Source: Melitaea cinxia
Taxonomy: Eukaryota > Arthropoda > Insecta > Lepidoptera > Nymphalidae
Length of the DNA stretch: 64,000 bases
Direction: 5' to 3'
Assembly: GCF_905220565.1 (NCBI RefSeq)
Contig: NC_059403.1
Span: forward strand, 1,674,001-1,738,000
Shown here: one piece after another, positions 47,101 to 55,575 of the stretch
Layout of the letters: every line of letters starts with the position of its first letter
How positions within the stretch are numbered: position 1 is the first letter of the stretch
The notes under the pieces: model-generated
What the model was told of the DNA's origin: nothing
Database searches by the model: none
Seen by the model: only the letters and a program-made list of their open reading frames with translations
Translations under genes and position numbers: made by a program

Positions 47101-50100
47101 GGTGCGACAAAGCCAGCCCTGCGGTCACCAACCCGCCTGCCCAGCGTGGTGACTATGGGCAAAATACATTAGTTCACGTTATTTTTGGCGTAAACTTGTG
47201 GAGGCCTATGTCAAGCAGTGGACTGTATAGGCTGTACTAATAAATAAAATAAATAATATTTCTTTACGCACGCTTAACTTGGGGAGTAAGCTGGTGATTT
47301 CGTGACTAGAGCGTTACGAAATGTGTATAATAAGTTAGTGAAGATAGAAAGAGAGAGAAAGAGTTACGTTTCGCAGCTTTTACTTCAGTCGTGTGGTCAA
47401 AGCACACTGGTTTTTTTGTTGTTCGAACAGAACCATAATCGGTATTATTAATGCGACGAGGAGTGCAGTTGTGAATGGTAAATAAATAACGAGAACGGTT
47501 ATCAAAGTGCTTACAAAATATTCTATTCGCTGCAAAGAGTACATAAACGTTTAAATCAAATATTTATTAAATCGTTCCCGCTATCCGCACGTCGTGAAAA
47601 TATTTTCATATAAATGAATTCCTGTACTAAAATAACTCATATATAAAACCTTATTCAATTTTCTTAAAGGTTATATTATTATGAGGTAAGATTTGTATTG
47701 TTTTTTTTTTTCTTTATTTGTAATGGATAATTACGAGCAATTTAAAAAATTCTCACCCAGAGGATGTTACGTTTCCATTGAATGACAGGTTATATTTATA
47801 GCCAAAATAGTGGAAGCAATAAAATCATAGACACAGGATAAAACAGTTTTCGAAAGAAGCAGTTAACAATTTGATCGATATCATTGTTTTTTTTTTGATA
47901 TTTTATGGTTAAACTAAATAATTATGAGTAACAAACTTCATTTTTAAGTCTACAAAACAGAATGGATTTTACATTTCATGTTTAAAAAACAACAGTGATA
48001 ACGTCACTCCGCAAAAACCTCTTTTGCAATGTTTAACAACCTGCATATAAATTAGATACGTACGATAGACGTAACGAGATCCTCGAAACGAGTTCCTTGC
48101 TGACGTCACAAGTCTCCGTATTTATTCCTTAGGCGTCGTTAACGTGGGCAGCTCAGCGTATTTCAAATATTAGCAATAAATGTTATACTATTAGTAAATT
48201 GTAAAAAGTTTTACACCGCGTTTAATGTGCGTTTTTGACGCCGCGTTAGCGCAACGGTTCCAGCATTTGTGCCTGTTGTGCTGGCAGTTGCGGGTTCGAT
48301 CCCTGCACATGACAAACATTTATATTGGCCATACAGGTGTTTGCCGTGGTCTGGGTGTTTGTGCAGTCCTTGTGGGTCTCACCACCGTGCCTCGGAGAGC
48401 ACGTTAAGCCGTCAGTCCCGTTTGTTATCATGTACACCTGATAGCGATCGTTACTCATAGTAGGGAATATATCCGCCAACCCGCATTGGACCAGCGTGGT
48501 GGATTAAGCTCTGATCCTTTTCCTACATGAGGAAAGTGGCCTATACCCAGAAGTGGGATATTACAGGCTGAAGCGAAAAAGATTTATAAAATAATAAAGT
48601 ATCAAAGCTGATATAAAACAGTCTTTATCTCGAACGTAATTATGCTAATATGTATGTATAATCGCATAACACTATGTCTATATGTACTTATAGTATACAG
48701 AGTTGAAGACGACTATGATAAATTATTCGGTAAAGATAGACGCTAGACCAATTGCCACTGACGTTATAAAGGCAAAAATAACGAGCTAGCTTGTTAGCGA
48801 ACGTTTCTACTTCATTAACGAATTGAAACAATCGAGTTGCGCGAATTCGAAACACATTGCAGTGATTTTATTAGCCTTGATGTACATTATTAAAGATGAT
48901 AAATGAATCTTATACGAGACGTGAACGCCTTCAGATGTTATTCCTTCGTGATTACAGCGTGAGGGTCGAACCTTTTACATTAATTACATGGAATATAAAA
49001 GAGGAAAATATTGAACGTGTTGTTTTTTTTTCTATTTCGAAACGCAACTAAGTTCGAATAACTTTATACAGCGACGCTATTAATTAAATAAATAAAAAAA
49101 TGTAGGAAAAGACAAATCGTAATGACCATTGAGCAATGACGTCATTACAGGTAGCAACGCGTTTTTCCTTATTTTTTTCTCGATTTAAACAAACATAATA
49201 TACAATCGCAAACATATACGAGTATATATAAATGACTATACTTGAGTATCCTAATTCTATTGACGAACAAATCACATATAGTGTATATTCAATAGCTAAA
49301 TTTCAACCACGGAATTATTCCTGCACTAGGTGCTTTGCTCCGCGTCTCTTACTAGCATGGATTGACTGGTAGAGATCACTTTTAGAGATAAGTTTGCCCT
49401 TGCAAACTTCCTATATAATGACTATTGATATACCAACATTAAAAAAAAAACTCCATCGGTTATTAAATTCTGAAACTTCTTTGACAAACTAATTTTAAGT
49501 CTCATTTATATTTATACAAATCTCAAGCTTTATATTTCCGTTCCAGCGCTATCGACAACGTTGCCGTTTCATCCGTAAAAAATTTACCCTCATGCGCCTA
49601 AAGTTTCACTTCAATAACATAATATATTTTTCTACACTGTAAAAAACCCCAATTGATATTATTTACACACACACAATTCAGCCTATCGCAGTCCACTGCT
49701 GGACATAGGCCTCCCCAAGTTCGCGCCACACATCCCGGTCTTCCGCAATCCTCATCCAGCCTACACCGGCAATCTTACGTAGATCGTCGGTCCAACGATA
49801 ATAAATAATAATAATAATATAATTGATATAATTTATTTCAATTAAATTAACACAATACGCTTAGAGTTAAACATTATAACAACATACGAAACTTATATAA
49901 CATTTGAAGGGGTCAGGGGAAAAACAGCTTTTGTCACCTAATGAACAAACTGAGATATTACTAATTAAAAGATAAGATCGTAATAAAATAGTGTTTTATA
50001 CCCAAATAAATAAGAAAAGCTTTTTTTATTGAAAGGATGTTTATTGTTAATGTAATTATATATTTTTTTATTTTGATTATTACATCAGCCAAGAGTTATA

Positions 50101-53100
50101 ATAAAAAATTGTGACTAAGTCAGAATAATCAGGTGAAAATCATCCTATGTCCACCAACATCAGGGGAAAAACAATTGATGTCACAACTTCACAAGGCAAT
50201 CTAATTATTGTATTTAAGGTTGGAAAAAAACTTTTTTGCTGTTGGTCCACAATATTTTGATAAAGACTGTATATCCAGGAATTTTGCTTTACTGATCGGT
50301 AATATGTCCTTGTAAGCTTGGTCAGGGAGAATAAATTCTCCTGAATTAGGGATGTCTTCACAGGAAGATGAATTTACCCGTCTTCTCTTTGCATGACAGA
50401 GGAAGTCCAGTGTCCATTATAGGAATCTCTGTAGAAAATGAGACGAGGATGTGTAATCTCAACTCTGATCTCACGGATAGGTCTCGAAAGAAATGGGCAT
50501 GTCTTTTTGTACTTTGGTGCCAAAAACCTGGTCCAAGATCGGACTAAAGGCTGATCAACATCAATAACTCGAAATGGTGTAGGTTTTAGCCTTGACTCGG
50601 CCACTACTTTTCTCCAATCATCTGGTGTTTCACATGGAGCCTTCTGATTTATAAGTGCCATGTTTTTGTCACATTCTAGGTACGAATGACCTCGAATCGG
50701 GAATACCATTTTTATCACATCTAAACGTTTGGTTGTGTGAACCACATAGTGTATAAATCTGAACATGCAATAATTTTTATTTTGCCCACCGCATGAATCA
50801 CAGAATATTACTAACTCTCTGACATTCGCATTGAGTTTTGTAAAGATATAATGATGTAGGAAAGAACAAACTTCATCTGCTCCTTTCTTAGCTATGGTCT
50901 CATCGTAGCAGTAAAAATAAGAATCTGAAGAAGCCAGGGCGTGAATGTTAAATGAATTGAAGGTGAGCTGTCTCTTATAGTAGGTCTCGTTACTGGTTAT
51001 GTTAGGCATGCTTAAATTCTTTTGATAATCCATGGCGATAGCCTCTCTTTTCAATGAAGATTGAGAGTGAATCCTGCTTTCTCTTTTTTTGCGATAAAAT
51101 GTCTCTGCCTTTATCTTGTGTACTTTATTTTCAGATTCTAAATCTTTTATCTTCTTTTCAATAATATCCTTTTCTTCACTGTTAGATACACTCTTCAAAT
51201 CTACTTCTAAGCCCTTCAATTTAGCCTTAAATTCATCACATTTTCCGCATGTATCTGACCTCGGATATCCGAAACCAATATTGAAATTATTAACAAAAAT
51301 AGATCTGTATGACTCATAGGACAATAAATCTTTGTATTGAAACAAATCGTACATTTTTTTTACATTTAATTCTTCAGGAAGATATATTTTTGAGGATTCG
51401 TGTAGGCTGTAATGGCTTTTACGGCCACGAAAGGACCTAATGTGCTCCATTACTTTATTTTTCACATCTTCTGTGAGCTTCCTTGGCCTGTTGTTGTGCT
51501 TGCCTCGCATATCTAATGGCGCGTTTCCAGTCTCTTGCAAAGACTTCTTCAGAGTTTTTAACCTTTGTTGAGAAATGCCATGCATAGCCATGAATGCTTT
51601 AAAGCAAACTGGAACATCTTTCGTTTGAGTGTTGTCTGTGATTCTAACCCGGTATACATAGGTTGCTGAATGTAAATTTGCATCGTCTTCGGCTTTTCTT
51701 GGACGCCTTCGTTGTACCTCATAAACTGTGATGAGACCACACAAATATAAATTTTGGTCATCACGGGTCTTCATGAGATTAAAATCTCTTAGAATTTTGT
51801 TTCTTTGATCTAGATTTACCACATCAAAACACTTGTACCGCTTACAATAACAATTTTCTCCCATCTCATGACTTTGTACTTTTATCTTCTTGTTAACTTC
51901 TGATATTCGACCGAAAGTTTTTCTCTTTTTACTAGACTTTTCACACCTCAAAACATTACACTCATCGTCAGACATTTTGCGTAAAAAAACTCACAATTCC
52001 TGTAATTTGGAGCGCTCTTGGAATCGAAAGAAAATATCAAAAATTATAACCTTAAAGTCTTATGTCACTGTCATAGTCGACGTCGACCATGGACAACGGT
52101 TGTTTTTTTCCTGAACGGTTCTGACATCGGATGTTTTTTCCCTGTACCGATATTTTAAAAGCTTGAAATCGCAGTGACTATGAATGTTATTGCCCTGTTT
52201 GTTTTGACAGAACATAGCGACAGATATAACCATTCAGATTGCATTACCAGTTGAAAAAAATAAAAAATGTGACAAAAGTTGTTTTTCCCCTGACCCCTTC
52301 ATTTATTAACACAGAATGCCACACCACTATCAGTATTTCCCTAAGGAAAAAGTTCTCGTAATAACGTACTTGAATTATGCATTACACCCTCCCATACAAT
52401 ATATCAAGTTGAGTTACACCATAGTCACAGAAGCAATATTTAATCTATATATTTATCACGAATTAAATTTCATTAACAACAAATTAAAATAAAAATCACG
52501 TACAAAGGTTACAACAAAGTTTTTTTTACATATATATATATATAAATCTCGTGTCACAATGTTTGTCCTCAATGGACTCCTAAACCACTTAACCGATTAT
52601 AATAAAATTCGCACACCATGTGCAGTTCGATCCAACTTGAAAGATAGGCTATATTTTATTTTCATATATTAATTATTATATTTAAGAAAAAAATAAAGAA
52701 GGCGGTACAAAGTTCGCCAGGTCAGCTAGTATATTATATAGTATGTAATGCACGCGATACTTTTAAAGGGTAATTAAAAGGTTACTGGTAAGCGCCGTAA
52801 CTCATTTCAGTATTATTATTCAAATTAATCATCAACTACAAATTACTAACTACAATAATATTAATTACTTTCCACAATATTTACAGTAAAAAAAAAGATA
52901 ACAGCGCAGTATGCATTAATTTGCCCTTTGTTATCTTATATATAAAATTCTCATGGCACAATGTTAGTTATCATACCCCTCCGAAACGGCTGGACCGATT
53001 TTTATAAAATTTTGTGTGCATATCGGGTAGGTCTGAGAATCAGCCAACATCTATTTTTCAAACTCCTAAGTTATAAGGGGTGGGGGGATTAAGGGGATTA

Positions 53101-55575
53101 ATAACATATATGGTAAAACAACGTTTGCGGGGTAAGCTAATATCTGTATGTCTGTGTAGTTTTCGTATCTAGGCAACAAATTCACACTTTATATATATAT
53201 AACCGCTACAAACGTCTGCTCTTGTACGTCCTAAGGTTGGCTGGTAGAGAATGCTTTTAGTATTAAGCCCGCCTTTTGTACAATTCTTTAATGTATTGTG
53301 CAATAATGTATTAATAAATAAATAAATAAATAGGCCGCTGAATTCACGATGAAAAATTTCATCGCGATTATATTTCAAGATGTCATTAATTATGTCCATT
53401 TATAAAAATACCCTCCCTGCTTCAGATTTAAAATTCACAGCTTGTAGGAAAAATCTCAGATTTTTATTAGATTGCGCTAAAAACCGTAAAATTTTCCGCC
53501 CGTGAGAGAGCACTGTAAAGAATATCAATGAGACATACATCTGGCCTCAATTTTATGGTATGAAGTACAACCTTTTAAACTAAACCTCGGTAAAAAGAGA
53601 ACTTAGAACGAAGTCCTCAGAGAACTTTATATTCTGCGTCATTTCAATGATTACCTACTCTCGCCTCTAACAATGAAAGCTATAATTACAAAGCTGGACA
53701 ATAGATTGCTAAACATTCAACAGTTACACAATAATTAAAATGAAAACATTTTAACATTTTAAAAACAATTTAAGAATTAACTTATATACATACTACGAAC
53801 ATCCCGTTTTTTATCTTTCAAATTGTAAAGCAAAGGTTTGACTTCGAACAGTTAATGTAAGCTTTTATATAGCAAGATGTTGGGCTTTAATTTTTTAATG
53901 AATTTTAATATAATAATTTCGGAAGTTTTGTTCTGAACTGCAAAGAGAAATTATTATTATAAGTTAATATCGGCAACGATTAAGGAATTCAAGTACTAGT
54001 AATGTATTAGTATAATTAATTAACAGTGTCGACAGCCATTACATAGTTTCACCATCATGGAAATAATGTAAATTCTTGTTTTTTTTTCTTTTTTGCAATG
54101 TTAACAACATTTTGTAGTAAAACCGCCTTTGTCCGCTCGCTGTACTTCAACGACGTTCGACGCTCGTTGTCGCTGAAGAGGTACTTAGCGACGGAAGGGT
54201 TCGATTATGTCAAGGGGAATAAGATCAAAGAGGAGCTAATAGTGTCAGAGTGCTTGATTCCTACGATAAATCAGCAAGAATATTTTCAAAGATAATTGAA
54301 AATATTATTACAAAAAGTATGTGTACAATATTAGTTTTAAAAGTCTACAGATAACAATTAAAAACATGTATTTTAAGCAAACTGGGTTTTGGTTTACTTT
54401 TTGGTAACTTTTTTTTTAATTTCATAATAAAAAATTCCTAGAATTAAAAAAAAACATAAAAAGCATCTCCAGAATATTAAAAAGTAGACACGGATAATAC
54501 TTAACCCAGTACCCACACAATTTTAACTTTAAAAACCAATTATACATAAAAAAACCAGCTTCAACCAATTCACATCGCGATTACTGGTTCACATGACAGG
54601 TGTAAAAATGGTTACACGGTAGATTTATCGTGTATGTCAACAATGCAGACCATCCGTCCGTCCGTGGGAACGGTGCACCTGCTGAACGAGAACGTTAGAA
54701 CAGCCTTCGTTAAGAATAACTGAGAAATAATGTCATCGTTATTATACGTAATCCATTCTTACGAAATGTAACTTGTTAAATCTATGTATTTTCGAATGAC
54801 GTTATATTCATTGTATTCGTCATCTTCATATCTGTTTACGTTTATTAGCAAAAGAAAGTAACCTTTTTTTTGAAAAATAGGCGCTTAAAATAAATGAAAG
54901 TGAAGTCCCTGATCCCGAGACAAGCCGCAAACGAAGAAAAACCGACTTCAATTATATCGAAAGTAAAAAAGCAATACAACATAGGTAGACGACAAAATAG
55001 TCAAGTAAATACGCAATATCAAAGATTACTCCAAAAGTTGTAATCAGATCTCGATTTAAATGTGACCACATAATAAACATCGGCTTTCGATTAAATTAAA
55101 AATCATCAAAATCGGTACACCCAGTAAAAAGTTATGCGGATTTTCGAGAGATTCCCTCGATTTGTCTGGGATCCCATCATGAGATCCTGGTTTCCTTATC
55201 ATGGTACCAAACTAGGGATATCTTCTTTCCAACGAAACAAGAATTATCAAAATCGGTTCACGAACGACGAAGTTATCGCCGAACATACATAAAAAAATAA
55301 CAAAATATATACGGTCGAATTGAGTAACCTCCTCCTTTTTTGAAGTCGGTTAAAAAACTACAGAATCACATTTATTTCTGATACACGTTAAAATTATAAA
55401 TTCTATACACGTTACGTTACGTAAATAATAACAGTTCCTCACCTTTTTTGGGGTCCATATTAAATTTCTTTCTACCTATGCTCATCTGTTTGGCTTTACT
55501 ATTCTGCTTGCACTCCTCTTGGCCGTCGAGGGCCTCCAGCTCGGCCACCACTTCACCGAGCTCATCTTTGAGTTG
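40654..55575 (-). CDS. step: Cytohesin (steppke), Arf guanine-nucleotide exchange factor; seven exons, N-terminus missing
   Basis: Exons: 55575-55443, 46841-46643, 46078-45817, 42563-42445, 41946-41835, 41407-41277, 40792-40654. All junctions are GT-AG and phases agree, giving 1095 nt = 364 residues plus stop. Order: end of coiled coil (1-20), Sec7 domain (~36-225), PH domain (~229-345), basic tail (QRKKKAQH). Sec7 motif 1 GLSKTAIGDYLGER holds the catalytic glutamate finger (E83); motif 2 is FAIIMLNTSLHNPSVKDKPT. PH has WKQGGRYKSWKRRWF with a two-glycine loop, the form that in vertebrates favours PIP3. Cytohesins load GTP on Arf proteins at membranes and link insulin/PI3K signalling to traffic; fly steppke also restrains furrow actomyosin. 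Vertebrate cytohesins are about 400 residues, so about 30-40 N-terminal residues (start plus coiled coil) lie in an unseen exon upstream, perhaps beyond 64000. Confidence 0.96.
40836..40930 (-). repeat. tRNA-derived SINE 3-prime fragment in intron F-G
   Basis: TTCAGCCTCTAACATCCCAC, GTAGGAGAAGGTACAGAGCT; the head is missing. Confidence 0.7.
41277..41407 (-). CDS. step: Cytohesin exon F: PH domain core
   Basis: VRAASDRQRPHCLELYASGG then ADLIKACKTDSEGKVVEGKH TVYR; acceptor TTTTCAAG, donor AG|GTAAAC. Starts in phase 0, ends with two bases of Arg. Confidence 0.95.
41538..41795 (+). repeat. MITE-like repeat with AAGTAAAACTT ends, copy 3 (intron E-F)
   Basis: GAGTGTGCTTTAACGCCACA, AGTGAAGTAAAACTTCTGCA ... 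GAGAAGTTTTACTTT. The longest copy, with an extra CT-rich insert; sits just before the exon E donor side. Confidence 0.65.
41835..41946 (-). CDS. step: Cytohesin exon E: PH domain start
   Basis: RYKSWKRRWFILNDNCLYYF and EYTTDKEPRGIIPLENIS; contains the basic KRRW phosphoinositide-binding strand. Donor TCT|GTAAGT. Confidence 0.95.
42040..42320 (-). mobile_element. LINE 3-prime-end fragment (CR1/Jockey-like), copy 4 (intron D-E)
   Basis: CTAGGTCGGCAAACAAGCGT, CCCCAGGAGCTCTGGTCACC; same orientation as copies 1-3 and as the host gene. Confidence 0.7.
42445..42563 (-). CDS. step: Cytohesin exon D: Sec7-PH linker and first PH strand
   Basis: SLYESIKTEPFKIPEDDGND and LMHTFFNPDKEGWLWKQGG. The linker is autoinhibitory in vertebrate cytohesins. 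The exon stops right after the GG pair, the site where vertebrate genes insert a three-base exon to make the GGG form; no such exon was seen here. Confidence 0.95.
42566..43598. other. Cytohesin intron C-D, unique part
   Basis: AT-rich, no repeat recognised before the Family A copy at 43599. Confidence 0.5.
43599..44232 (-). repeat. Family A repeat, long form, copy 2 (intron C-D)
   Basis: Near-identical to 36701-37310, same orientation, but with a pure A run of about 35 bases (near 44152-44186) where copy 1 has about 11. The poly-lysine open frame here is only that run. Confidence 0.85.
44240..45310. other. Cytohesin intron C-D, AT-rich part
   Basis: No exon-like or repeat sequence recognised; open frames are AT-rich chance frames. 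Confidence 0.5.
45311..45510 (-). mobile_element. Short Helitron, complete (200 bp), intron C-D
   Basis: The minus strand starts TCTTCTTAATATATTATATA after A and ends AAGTTCGCCAGGCCAGCTAG before T. Confidence 0.7.
45817..46078 (-). CDS. step: Cytohesin exon C: second half of Sec7 domain
   Basis: [26 protein letters not shown], then FAIIMLNTSLHNPSVKDKPT, FVAMNRGINNGGDLPQELLL. Contains the Sec7 hydrophobic groove (motif 2). The family usually has Arg after QELL; here the codon before the donor is Leu. Confidence 0.96.
46219..46535 (-). repeat. Family A repeat, short subfamily (intron B-C)
   Basis: Same subfamily as 91-410, including CATCACAACGATTTTCGAGG and ACCTCCTCCTTTTTTGAAGT. Confidence 0.78.
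46643..46841 (-). CDS. step: Cytohesin exon B: first half of Sec7 domain with catalytic Glu
   Basis: GIEYLYENGLLQRTPEDVAQ, FLHKGEGLSKTAIGDYLGER, SDFNEAVLRAFVELHDFTDL. Acceptor TTTCTAG; Gly codon is split with exon A. Glutamate finger in YLGER. Confidence 0.96.
46922..47233 (+). mobile_element. Short retroposon with RTE-like 3-prime end (intron A-B)
   Basis: GTGTGGCTACGGTACTAAAG to GGCTG; a GTACT pair (46917-46921, 47234-47238) may be a short target duplication. Confidence 0.75.
47265..47415 (-). repeat. MITE-like repeat with AAGTAAAACTT ends, copy 4 (intron A-B)
   Basis: CTTGGGGAGTAAGCTGGTGA, GCTTTTACTTCAGTCGTGTG; inverted relative to copies 1-3. Confidence 0.6.
47420..48236. other. Cytohesin intron A-B, unique AT-rich part
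   Basis: Nothing recognised. Confidence 0.5.
48237..48576 (+). repeat. tRNA-derived SINE, full length (intron A-B)
   Basis: Best complete copy: GACGCCGCGTTAGCGCAACG (A box region), GGGTTCGATCCCTGC (B box), GCACGTTAAGCCGTCAGTCC, end GTGGGATATTACAGGCTGAA. Confidence 0.88.
48580..49677. other. Cytohesin intron A-B, unique AT-rich part
   Basis: Nothing recognised. Confidence 0.5.
49678..49798 (-). pseudogene. RTE-clade LINE ORF2 C-terminus fragment
   Basis: The minus strand reads RWTDDLRKIAGVGWMRIAED and RDVWRELGEAYVQQWTAIG, stop TGA at 49680-49678. Shorter copy of the 34690 type. Confidence 0.85.
50201..50373 (-). pseudogene. Frameshifted C-terminal tail of the transposase
   Basis: After the stop of the 533-residue frame another frame, overlapping it, continues with CEDIPNSGEFILPDQAYKDI and LPISKAKFLDIQSLSKYCGP, ending at TAG 50203-50201. 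LPISK.K..DIQ.L..YC.P..K.FF..L is how proteins of this type normally end. A single-base loss near 50382-50390 (within AAAGAGAAGA on the minus strand) would account for it. So the element looks recently inactivated or has a minor sequencing error there. Confidence 0.65.
50374..51975 (-). CDS. DDE-type transposase-like protein (CDSCGGQNKN family), C-terminus frameshifted
   Basis: 533 residues. N-terminal Cys cluster C42-x-C44-x4-C49 and a second CxxC at C243/C246 suggest metal binding; residues ~245-300 are charged and probably coiled coil. The core shows the three acidic blocks of an RNase H-like transposase: MDYQKNLSMP (D316) before YYKRQLTFNSFNIHA, FCDSCGGQNKN (D393), and GHSYLECDKN (E434/D436). 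Many uncharacterised arthropod proteins share this pattern. The start follows the right inverted repeat by about 290 bases with no intron. It is followed by an out-of-frame tail (50373-50201). Function: cut-and-paste movement of the surrounding element, inferred. Confidence 0.82.
   Translation of the reverse strand: MSDDECNVLRCEKSSKKRKTFGRISEVNKKIKVQSHEMGENCYCKRYKCFDVVNLDQRNKILRDFNLMKTRDDQNLYLCGLITVYEVQRRRPRKAEDDANLHSATYVYRVRITDNTQTKDVPVCFKAFMAMHGISQQRLKTLKKSLQETGNAPLDMRGKHNNRPRKLTEDVKNKVMEHIRSFRGRKSHYSLHESSKIYLPEELNVKKMYDLFQYKDLLSYESYRSIFVNNFNIGFGYPRSDTCGKCDEFKAKLKGLEVDLKSVSNSEEKDIIEKKIKDLESENKVHKIKAETFYRKKRESRIHSQSSLKREAIAMDYQKNLSMPNITSNETYYKRQLTFNSFNIHALASSDSYFYCYDETIAKKGADEVCSFLHHYIFTKLNANVRELVIFCDSCGGQNKNYCMFRFIHYVVHTTKRLDVIKMVFPIRGHSYLECDKNMALINQKAPCETPDDWRKVVAESRLKPTPFRVIDVDQPLVRSWTRFLAPKYKKTCPFLSRPIREIRVEITHPRLIFYRDSYNGHWTSSVMQREDG
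52535..52729 (+). mobile_element. Short Helitron, intron A-B
   Basis: ATATAAATCTCGTGTCACAA start region, CTTAACCGATTATAATAAAA, end AAGTTCGCCAGGTCAGCTAG before T. Confidence 0.65.
52937..53140 (+). mobile_element. Short Helitron, decayed, intron A-B
   Basis: TCTCATGGCACAATGTTAGT, AAACGGCTGGACCGATTTTT; end CGTTTGCGGGGTAAGCTAA. Confidence 0.5.
53215..53335 (+). mobile_element. LINE 3-prime UTR, copy 2
   Basis: GGTTGGCTGGTAGAGAATGC, AAGCCCGCCTTTTGTACAAT, GTGCAATAATG and an AATAAATAAATA tail. Confidence 0.6.
53340..54097. other. Cytohesin intron A-B, unique AT-rich part
   Basis: Nothing recognised. Confidence 0.5.
54098..54295 (+). CDS. Possible small protein or exon, antisense within cytohesin intron
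   Basis: 65 residues with composition clearly GC-richer than the intron around it. The first ~32 residues are rich in Arg/Ser with no acid until D19 (AFVRSLYFNDVRRSLSLKRY, then LATEG), like a mitochondrial presequence; the rest is charged (EGFDYVKGNKIKEELIVSEC). It is preceded by a long pyrimidine tract and by TTTTGTAG at 54111-54118 inside the frame, so it could instead be a terminal exon or a retrocopy fragment. AATAAA follows at about 54427. No family recognised. Confidence 0.3.
   Translation: MLTTFCSKTAFVRSLYFNDVRRSLSLKRYLATEGFDYVKGNKIKEELIVSECLIPTINQQEYFQR
54924..55356 (-). repeat. Family A repeat, intermediate form (intron A-B)
   Basis: GCCGCAAACGAAGAAAAACC, CGGTACACCCAGTAAAAAGT, ACCTCCTCCTTTTTTGAAGT. 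Confidence 0.8.
55443..55575 (-). CDS. step: Cytohesin exon A (first visible): coiled coil end and Sec7 start
   Basis: QLKDELGEVVAELEALDGQE then KAKQMSIGRKKFNMDPKK. The acceptor TTTATTTCCAG immediately before CAA shows an upstream exon exists. Donor AAAAAAG|GTGAGG. The heptad-like Leu/Val pattern is the end of the family coiled coil. Confidence 0.93.

Larger units (their letters stand above)
49906..52300 (-). mobile_element. 2.4-kb DNA transposon with 32-bp inverted repeats (Sola-like?), in cytohesin intron
   Basis: Inverted repeats at 49906-49937 and 52269-52300 match at 31 of 32 positions, starting GAAGGGGTCAGGGGAAAAAC. Flanked by ATTT on both sides (49902-49905, 52301-52304), a possible 4-bp target duplication, though AT-rich. 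Extra copies of the CAGGGGAAAAACA motif lie inside each end (50161-50173; 52101-52114 and 52132-52145 inverted and imperfect). Carries one long transposase frame on the minus strand, the same strand as the host gene. A 4-bp duplication and the CDSCGGQNKN protein motif make Sola a candidate; this is inference. Confidence 0.85.

Noticed and set aside
54926..55360. Cytohesin first exon near the visible exon A
   Set aside because: The sequence is a Family A repeat, with no coiled-coil coding frame.
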